64,000 bases of DNA from positions 37,719,501 to 37,783,500 of the forward strand of contig CP136898.1 in assembly GCA_034359265.1 (NCBI GenBank), in the 5' to 3' direction. The stretch is from Canna indica. Its lineage: Eukaryota > Streptophyta > Magnoliopsida > Zingiberales > Cannaceae. This document shows, one piece after another, positions 56,380 through 64,000 of the stretch. The first letter of the stretch is position 1; every line of letters begins with the position of its first letter. Position numbers and translations under genes: made by a program. The notes beneath the pieces were generated by a model. The model did no database searches. It was not told the origin of the DNA and saw nothing but the letters and a program-made list of their open reading frames with translations.

Positions 56380-56740
56380 CATCACCGACGGCTGAATCCA
56401 TGGATGATCCGTCAGTGATAACTATCACGGATGGCAAATGGCGTGGCAAAATGTCGTCACTGATGTGTGCATCTCACATAAGTTGTGACGGCTGAGCGCA
56501 GTCGTCACACGTAATCATCAGCGACAGCCGTGTGCGCTGTCGCTGATTTAAAAACATAAGTGATGGCTCTAGGCGCCTATCACTGGTACCAACCCATCAG
56601 CCATGACCCAGTCTTGTCGGTGATACTATTAGCAACCGTGATATTTGGTGCTGCCCAGGTCATCAGCCATTTGCGATAAGCTTTCAACCACGGCTTAGTG
56701 ATGGTCGACCGTGGGTACGTAAGCCGTGGCTAAAGGTATA
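56380..56740. repeat. Left subterminal repeats of CACTA element D
   Basis: ACCGACGGCT, GTGACGGCT, AGCCGTGGC and inverse forms recur every 20-40 bp, as in TnpA-binding regions of En/Spm elements. The 240 bp that follow (56741-56986) are AT-rich and contain no gene. Confidence 0.75.
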
Positions 56741-56986
56741 TCCTGTAACTGAAAAAAAATATTTTTTTTATAAATTCTTGTATACAATAATATTTATAGA
56801 TTATAATCTATTTTCAATCACATATTACAATCAAAAAACATCATACACATGCATTTGAAACCAAACATACAAGTTTTACATAAATATCATCAATCTAAGC
56901 TTCAAACCGGAGGCAAACAATTATCAAAATATCATATATATACAACCAAGTATCAAAATGTAAACAAAATACAATAAATCAAAATC

Positions 56987-58730
56987 TCACGGCTGCGGTG
57001 GAGGCGGTAGAGTCGACAGCGACTGGGTCGAGGAGGATGACGACTGCGACATCATCGACAGAATGCCAGAGTAAGACGCAATCTGACTGAGGAGTGTCTG
57101 CATGTTCTGGATCGTCTGTCTTAACTCGTCATTCGTCCGTCTATGCTCCTGCATCTCCAACCTCTACTCCTCCATCGCCAGCCTCTACACCTCCATCGTC
57201 TGCCTCTGCTCCTCCATCGTCTGCCTTTGCTCCTCCATCGCTTGTCTCTATTGGGTGAGCTCCGACTCCATGGCCACTATCCAGCTCTGGTCTTGAGCTC
57301 AGGATGTCGAGGGCCGCTCACTCGCAGCTGGAGGGGTCGGTGCCCCAAGTGGCCTGAGCACGGCGCGTGCATGGCCACTGTCTGCAAAGACATAAATACG
57401 ACCGTGCTCCCAGCCACCTGCGGCCTCCACCCAAGCTCCTGCGTCGAACTCCTCTGGTGTGCCTCCATGCTCGATCACAGTCCTCGTGTAAGTTTCATAC
57501 ACATGTTTATATTTTACATATATATAAACTATAAATAAAAATTGTGTAAATCAAATAGACATATATAAAGACATACCATTATATACGAGGCTCTGCTATC
57601 AATGTAGTCCCCCGCTCCTCGTAGACGATTGTGGGTGCGCTCGAACACCTCCATCATCGACGGGCGTTGGACGGTGCCATCCTCCGCCACTCGCGTCTTA
57701 CATTAGAAAACAAATACACTAATATCATTATATACAATATATAATTTAATTAAAAATAATTAAATTATACATACCATACGACGCTCATGAATCGCAAAAT
57801 AGATGGAGCCACCAGTGTGGTGCGCACCCGTGCCATCCCCCTCGGACAGGCAGTTTTTCGACGCAGTTCGGGAGACCTCCTACCACTCAAGTATGTCCCA
57901 CCGCTCAACGAGATGGTCCCACACAGGGCCAGGAATCCACTCAGGGCGTGTCCCCGAGTTTGCTCTATCTGTGTGGCCCCCAGCCGTCTCATCACGGTCT
58001 GACGGGCCTGCTGAAGTAGCCCGTTATAGCGAGCGCGGGCAACACGCTCCCATGCAGCCTCAACAAAAGTGGTTTGGTCCTCCGGCCATGTATAATGAGC
58101 CTGCAAAAAAAATTTATTATTACCGATGAATATTTAACATTAACATTAATTTAATAAATATACTTACCGCGAACTCTCACCACAATAAATCCATATGCTC
58201 ACGGGGCACGTGAGACCATGTAGGCCACACCCCATGCATAAACTTCCGGATCGTCCCCACTATCGTGTGAGGGACGTCCTCCTGTTCAAATCTGCACAAA
58301 ATATAAATTCATAATATGATATTTTTAAATAAATAAATTATAAGAAATAATTGATGCATATACTTATCGTCTTTCGTGCACACTAACTGCTCTGTGCAGT
58401 TCTCCCTCGGGTGGCAGAGGGAGAATTCAATTAGGCCCTCGTGGCCTACGTCTCGAAGATGACAGTCTTGGATCTGTAGAGGGTGGCAGAGGGATGGTAG
58501 CTGGAGGTGAGGGGATGGTGGCCAGATCAGGTGAGGGAACGGTGGACGGATCAGGTGGGGGGGTGGTGGCTGGAGGTGGGGGAATGGTGGCCGGAGGTGG
58601 GGGGATGGTGGTGGAAGGCAAAGGGTCAGTGGGTACAGGTGGGGCGGGTGGTAATCGTCGGCGGGTCCTACGAGGAATGCCTCTTCGGGAACTGATATCT
58701 CAAACCATAGCTGTAAAAATTTAATATAAT
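56987..58730 (-). pseudogene. CACTA D tnpA-like gene (Ptta/En/Spm, Transposase_24)
   Basis: Multi-exon gene on the minus strand. The 5' exon encodes a Pro-rich region with repeated TIPPPPA units (58440-58660). Then FEQEDVPHTIVGTIRKFMHG, VPREHMDLLW (58165-58300), then YTWPEDQTTFVEAAWERV and, in a shifted frame, HHTGGSIYFAIHERRM (57775-57830), the Ptta/En/Spm signature. Next come PSMMEVFERTHNR (57600-57690) and TPEEFDAGAWVEAAGGWEH, VFADSGHARAVLRPLG (57330-57470). A coiled-coil tail with repeated EEQRQTM units (57150-57260) ends in SSSSSTQSLSTLPPPPQP and TGA at 56987-56989. Likely role is binding the subterminal repeats. Splice sites are approximate and a few stops lie in the tail. Confidence 0.8.
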
Positions 58731-58844
58731 TAGATTATATATAATACATTAATAGATATATTTAATAATTGAATATATACTTCATATTTATAATTATTCC
58801 TCATCGTCATTATCATCATCCATGTAATACTCTTCTTCTTGTTC

Positions 58845-61800
58845 TTATGTATTGGAATCTTGAAGTTTTTCTTCGTCTCCCCCATCATCATTATGTCCTT
58901 CCTCAACTTCATTATCATCATCATCAACGTATTCTATTTTCAATTGAACTAACTCTGTGTCCTCATCCTCGAGTATTGGACTAACTCGTTCCACTTCGGA
59001 AGGATCTTCTTCATGATAGAAGTCATCTGCTGGCTCATTCTCTCCAACTATCGGGTCAATTTTTCCTCTGGCTTTAGTCTTACAGACTACACGCCAATCT
59101 GCCCTATCTTTTTTTTGAGACGGATACTACATATAATATACTTGCTCAGCTTGAGATGCCAATATAAATGGCTCATTTGAAGCCAATTTTGATTTGTAAT
59201 TGACCTCGACCAACTGTTTATACTTTGGTTGGACTGTCATGCCCCTATCGCTTGTATCGAACCAATGACATTTAAAAAGGGCAACTGATTTACATTCAAA
59301 AAATTGCAATTCTATGACTTCTTCCAATAGTCCGTAAAAGTTAACATCACATTCAGCATACGTTGTCCCTTTGACACAGACCCCGACATTCATAGTCTTT
59401 TTTGTAGATGAATATTCAAGTGTGCGAAATTTATATCCATTAACAAAATAACCATTATAATACTGTACAAGTCGTGCCGGTCCGCTAGCAAACTCAAAAT
59501 TTTGGTTATCTATTTCGCCTCTGTGTTCTGTGCTATAAGCTTGAAACTAATTAGGGAACTCACGATTTCGTAATCTTTCTAATTCCTCAGCGTTGTAAAT
59601 TGAGTATTTTGTCACCATCTCAAGGCAAATATTTCAATGAACATCTCAATCTCTGGACAATTTAGTAAAACGTACAAGTAGGACAAATGATACTCTTCAT
59701 CATTTAAGAATCGAGATGGATGAGAACCCAAAGCACGATCGGGGTAACCAAAGATATTTAAACAACCATCTGATGGTCGAGCTCCCCCGTCGTCATTCCG
59801 TGGAAGTCTTGTCTTGATGGTTGATTCAAAATAAAATGAGCATAATGTTGAATTTTTTTGAATTATATATGCTTTTGATATAGAACCTTCAACTGCGGCG
59901 GTGTTCTTTATTTTTTTCTTCAGACGATTCATGTATCTTTCAAATATGTACATCCACCGGTATTGAACGGGGCCACCAACTCGTGCCTCGTATGCCAAGT
60001 GTATCGGTAGATGCTCCATCGAGTCAAAAAATACAGGAGGGGAAAGCTACTCCAACTTGCATATGATTTCAACAATATTATTTTCAAGTGCTGACATATC
60101 TTCGACTTGAAGTACATTTGCACAAATGTTTCTGAAAAACATACTTAATTATGTCAATAGATCCCAAATCTTATAATGTAGATGATCTCGAAACGTGACC
60201 GGAAGCAATCTCTGCATGAATACATGACAATCGTAGCTCTTCATCCTCGATATTTTGCATTCATCGACGTTTACACAACGAGATAAGTTTGAGGCATATC
60301 CATCGAGTAATCTGAGTTCTTTGATCCATTGATACATATGTTTCATCTGTTGTTTATTTAACACATTCGGTGCCTTTGGCTTAAGAAGTCGTCCGTTGAC
60401 CTCTTGCAACTCTAACTCAGGCATCTTACAAAGTATTTTTATATCATGTCGGGACTTCACATTATCTTTAGTTTTGCCGAAAATATCCATCACCGTGTTA
60501 AAAATATTATCAAACACATTTTTTTGAATGTGCATGACGCCCAAATTATGCCGAATCAGTAATGAACTCCAATACGGCAATTCCCAAAAGATACTTTTTT
60601 TCACCCAGTTATGTGTTTGACCAAAGCTTGAAATTCTTACATTCCGACCAAAAGTAATCTCTAGAAGCAATTGAGCACGTGCTAACATTTGTTCACTAGA
60701 CAACATCGGTGGTGACTCATCTCTTTCGACTCTACCATTGGTAAATTTGTCATGATTCCTTCGATACTGATGGTTAGACGGTAGGAACCAACGATGACAA
60801 TCAAAGAACGAAATTTTTCGACCATTCTCAAGACTGAAGGATTTTGAGTGTTCCATACAATATGGGCAAGAGAGTCGCCCATGCGTGCTCCAACCAGACA
60901 ACATGTCATAGGCAGGGAAATCATTGATTGTCCATAATATAGCAGCTAGTAAAGTGAAGTTTTGCTTCTGGTGATAATCATAAGTGACAGCTCCCTCAAC
61001 CCACAATATTTTTAGTTCATCAATTAGGGGACGGAGAAGCACGTGAATTTCTTTGCGAGGACCCCTAGGACCCGGAATAATCATCGAAAGATAGATAAAT
61101 TCATCTTTTATACACAATGAGGGTGACAAATTATAAACTACTAATAGCACTGGCCAAACTGAATAAGGAGTTGCCAAATTACCAAACGGATTAAAACCAT
61201 CCGTGCACAATCCCAACCTGATATTTATAGTATCCCTAGAAAATGAAGGATAACACCTATCCAAATGTTTTCATGCTTCATTATCGGATGGATGAGTCAT
61301 TATTGTTTCATCACGACTTCTTGCATGCCAACTCATATAGGGGACAGTCTTTTTCGACATGTTTAATCTTTGAAGCCTCGGTGTCAGTGGAAAATACCGA
61401 AGCACCTTAAAGAAGATATTTTTTTGTCGGACCGATTTCTTCTCCTTGTAACGAGGATGTTCACATACCAGGCATTGCTCTAACTGTGCATTTTCTTTAT
61501 AATATAAAATGCAGTTATTTGGGAACGCGTGTATCTTTTCGTACCCAAGCCCTAATTTACTCATCAACTTTTTTGTCTTATAAAAGGTTGGCTCAAACTT
61601 GTTATTTGGAGGTAGCATACCATTGATAAAGCCTGCAATCCGATCAAACGCAACCCCACTGAGATTACAATCGTACTTAATGTTCAGGAGTTGTGTCATT
61701 GTCGAAAATCTTGTATAATTAGGATAATTCTCATACAAAGGTTCATCGACAGCTTTCAACATCTCGTAAAATTCTTCAACCTCCTTTTTTAGTAATTCAA

Positions 61801-62275
61801 TCTGTACTGCAGGTTGTTCTTTAGTGACTTCAACTATCGTAGTATCTGGTGGCACTATCGTCTCAGTAACTGACTCAATATTATCATTTAAATGGAATTA
61901 TCCTCCAAGACTATCCAGAATTATTGTTCTATAAGGATTAGGTGGATTGGAAGAAGAAACACCAGCAGAAGAAGATTCACCATGAGTTTGGACAACAGGA
62001 TTGCTCGACGTCCCGACTTGATGCGACTCTCGGTGATAATTCCATAGAAAATATCTTGGTGTGAATCCTTTTATATACAGATGCATTGTGACAGTTTCTC
62101 GGTCCAAAAATTTTATGTTCGAACATTTCTAGCACGGTTATCGGATTTTATCACCACTAACGAATTTTTCATTCGAGTGGGCAAAATTTAAGAAGTAAGT
62201 AATGCCTACTCGAAATTCGTCCGATATAGCTCCACGATGAATTCGTCGGTACATCCAACTTTGATCGCCCAACAT
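58845..62275 (-). pseudogene. CACTA D tnpD-like transposase (TNP2, DUF4218, DUF4216)
   Basis: The most complete transposase in the window. From ATG 62275: Transpos_assoc (WMYRRIHRG, DEFRVGITYFLNFAHS) with a stop after GDKIR; linker; LKKEVEEFYEMLKAVDE; YTRFSTMTQLLNIK; LMSKLGLGYEKIHAF; VPYMSWHARSRDETIM. A TGA at 61271-61273 replaces the Trp of the EAWKHLD motif. TNP2 follows: LGLCTDGFNPFGNLATPYSV with a probable catalytic Asp, IIPGPRGPRKEIHV, GWSTHGRLSCPYCMEHSKSF, KSIFWELPYWSSLLIRHNLG, MHIQKNVFDNIFNTVMDI. Stops lie at 60149 and near 60050. Then DUF4218 (EHLPIHLAYEARVGGPVQYR) and DUF4216 (AECDVNFYGLLEEVIELQ, KCHWFDTSDRGM). The acidic tail ends at 58845. Only a handful of changes disable it. Confidence 0.9.
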
Positions 62276-62351
62276 GTTCTGTCAAAAAGTTTGCAATATC
62301 TTTAGGTAATGTCGGTACACCCAACTTCGATTCGGGATTCATGTTATTCAT

Positions 62352-62517
62352 ATTGCACTTAGTATTTCTTTTAGTCATTAACTTCATTCTAAATTTTGGC
62401 AGCATCTCCCTATAGTTCTCCGAATACGGATATCATCTGGGCGCGTATTGGAGAACAAGAGAGATACAAGCCAAAATTTAAAAATGAACAATGACTAAAA
62501 AAAAAACTAAGTGCAAT
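62352..62517. repeat. Foldback upstream of tnpD in element D
   Basis: Arms ATTGCACTTAGT to ACTAAGTGCAAT, TTTTAGTCATT to AATGACTAAAA and AAATTTTGGC to GCCAAAATTT. The loop side carries CTCCGAATACG to CGTATTGGAG. It begins 77 bp upstream of the tnpD ATG. It is homologous to the structures at 49129 and 54603. Confidence 0.85.
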
Positions 62518-62711
62518 ATAAATAACTATGCTATCAAATTATCCAATTAGGGACAATTCAAGGGTTGTACGTCGAATAAAAGATCATTAACTTTGCTTAC
62601 ACGAACATACAACCGCCGAATGGATCTAAGGTTTTGCAAAATTAAAACTTGACTCGTCGATCGTACGTGAAACGTATCAACTCGTATTGATTTTTTTCTA
62701 AATTTATGGAT

Positions 62712-62958
62712 GCCGGTGCGAGTCCATAGTGGACGATTCCACGCGAGTCCAAAGTGGACGATTCAAGCATGAGTCCATCCATTATGGACGATTCCGGCAT
62801 GAGTCCATCCATTGTGGACGATTCCAGCGCGAGTCCACCATGGACGATTTGACCGTGAGTCCAAAATGGACGATTTGGCCGTGAGTCCAAAATGGACGAT
62901 TTGGCCGTGAGTCCACAGTGGATAATTTCGGCGCAAGTCCTCAGTGGACGATTCCAAT
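62712..62958. repeat. Nine-unit GTCCA/TGGAC minisatellite in element D
   Basis: About nine units of 25-30 bp of the form GCGAGTCCA-(2 to 8 nt)-TGGACGATTC. In most units GTCCA and TGGAC form a small inverted repeat. Units 6-8 (GATTTGGCCGTGAGTCCA) are nearly identical and therefore recent. Elements A, B and C have three or four units at the same place. Confidence 0.85.
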
Positions 62959-63490
62959 AATACTAATTAATTAATATTAAACTAATTTCATTAATTAACC
63001 AAAAAATAATTAAACCCTAATCATTAACCATTAATTAATATTAACCAAACTAATTACCTAATTAACAATTAATTTCTAATAATTACCAATAAAAAATTAA
63101 AAAAAATGATTTAATTAAACCCTAATCTAATTGTGATTACCCTAATCACAATTTGATTAAGGGTTAATTAAACCCTAATCAAGTAATTGATTAGGGTTTA
63201 ATTAACCCTAATCAATCAAGCACCAACAGTAGCCGGCATCACTGTCGGCTACTGTCTCCATTGGGGCCGATGGTAAACGGCCCCAAATCATGGTGCCGGC
63301 ATTTAGACGCCGGCGCGAAGAGGGCCGGGTTGTCACTGGCGTGAAGAGGGCGACAGTATTAAACATGCGAGAGAGGAGGAGGAGATGCATACCGGAAGGG
63401 AGAGGGTTCATGGCGGTGACGGACGGCGGCGGCAATAGGCGACAACGGCGAGCAGAGAAGAAAGAGGTAGGGTCGGGCGTGATCACAAAT
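62959..63490. other. AT-rich then GC-rich promoter-side region of element D
   Basis: 62960-63220 is AT-rich with AACCCTAAT and ATTAACC repeats. 63221-63490 is GC-rich with CGGCGGC segments. No coding sequence is supported; the layout (AT-rich, GC-rich, subterminal repeats) matches elements A-C. Confidence 0.6.
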
Positions 63491-64000
63491 AAAAAGGATT
63501 TTCACCGATGGCTTGAAAGTCGTCGGAACACCATGGATTTATAATTTTATTATCACCGACGGCTCTCATAGTCGTCGGTGAAGAGTGATTTAATATTCAT
63601 GGGCTATGTTCATGGCATTAATTAATAAGCGATGGCCGCTTCCGGCCGTGGCTAATGACTTATTCATATCACCGATGGCAGCATCCAACCATGGCTAATA
63701 ACTTATTTTATTTCGTACCCCGTGCGCGCCATCAACTATGAGCGATGGCTATATTCAGGTGTATGCGAGCCGCAGCTGATTTGGTTATTCACATCACCAA
63801 TGGCTCTAGCTCCCCTACGAAGCTGTGGCCAATAACTTATTTTATTTCGCGCCCCTTGCGCGCCATGAACTATGAGCGACAGCTCTATTTGGCCGTATGC
63901 GAGCCGCGGCTGATTTGGTTACATCAGCCACGACCTCTTTGGCCGACGCAAAGCCGTGAATTATTCTGACGGCCTCGTGGCCGTCGGTCATCCCCGTGGC
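63490..64000. repeat. Right subterminal repeats of CACTA element D (cut by window end)
   Basis: Recurring CACCGACGGCT, AGTCGTCGG, CCGTGGCTAATGACT and inverse forms. The terminus (expected TAGTAGTG) is not reached before 64000. Confidence 0.75.

Larger units (their letters stand above)
56362..64000 (-). mobile_element. CACTA element D (right end outside the window)
   Basis: The left terminus CACTACTAGAATTATC lies at 56362, followed by inverted and direct repeats of CACCGACGGCT/AGCCGTCGGTG type (56380-56740). A tnpA-like gene (56987-58730) and a tnpD-like gene (58845-62275) follow, both on the minus strand. To the right are a foldback, GTCCA/TGGAC repeats, AT-rich DNA, and CACCGACGGCT repeats again from 63500 to the window end. 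The coding parts resemble elements A and C closely, but the subterminal repeat differs (ACCGACGG versus GCAACGG). Confidence 0.88.

Noticed and set aside
62712..62958. Regular 25-30-bp repeats considered as a CRISPR-like array
   Set aside because: Plant nuclear context, spacers are not unique, units are degenerate, and there is no cas gene. It is a minisatellite in a CACTA element.
1..64000. Search for tRNA, rRNA, and intact host genes
   Set aside because: No cloverleaf with anticodon arm, no rRNA core motif and no non-TE protein was recognised; the Met-tRNA-like 12-mer at 15849 is only a primer-binding site.

Overview
This window is flowering-plant nuclear DNA made almost entirely of transposable elements (TEs), several nested inside one another. 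I find no intact host gene, tRNA, rRNA or CRISPR array. The plant assignment rests on the TE families: a Tekay-type chromovirus, a Sirevirus-type Copia element, plant L1 LINEs with DUF4283/zinc-knuckle ORF1, MuDR-type MULEs with SWIM fingers, CACTA elements with TNP2/DUF4218/DUF4216, and a PIF/Harbinger transposase. I could not determine the species.

Layout. 1-9152: AT-rich sequence ending in a Helitron-like 3' terminus (hairpin plus CTAGT) and interrupted by a Tekay-like Ty3/Gypsy element (1209-8332, target duplication TATAT). That element lost RT, protease, gag and part of its 5' LTR. 9153-11578: a PIF/Harbinger transposase pseudogene on the minus strand, split by a Sirevirus solo LTR (9507-10930, ATAAG). 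About 12095-25353: L1 LINE copy 1, split in its endonuclease/RT ORF by a gag-only Sirevirus (14126-22413, CAAAT). 25354-26938: TE-flanking DNA with a possible Harbinger end near 25755. 26953-37715: L1 LINE copy 2 with a perfect 14-bp target duplication, split in its endonuclease by a MuDR-type MULE (28926-33349, 9-bp TTTAAATAA). 37975-38707: a non-autonomous hAT element (8-bp AAACACAC). 38754-42079: a Pack-MULE-like element (9-bp TATTTAAAA) carrying a fragment resembling an Lsi2-type silicon/arsenite efflux transporter, itself hit by a Sirevirus solo LTR (39380-41092, CCCAT). 42479-44510: three tandem copies of a Sirevirus-like R-U5 segment. 44511-56097: three rearranged CACTA pieces (A, B, C) on the minus strand, with a hAT element inside the tnpA-like gene of A. 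56362-64000: a fourth CACTA element (D) whose right end lies outside the window.

Most boundaries are supported by target-site duplications, and in three cases the interrupted reading frame rejoins exactly when the insertion and one duplication are removed (Harbinger/solo LTR, LINE 2/MULE, and the CACTA A tnpA-like gene/hAT). This gives a readable insertion order. No element looks autonomous: every transposase or polymerase has stops, frameshifts or missing domains.

The most interesting unexplained structure is a foldback of about 165-175 bp found 77-84 bp upstream of the transposase start in three CACTA copies, with compensatory changes in its stem. Others are the variable GTCCA/TGGAC minisatellite beside it, the tandem R-U5 array, the gag-only Sirevirus with a repeat-filled 3' half, and the antisense GRF zinc-finger gene inside the MuDR element.
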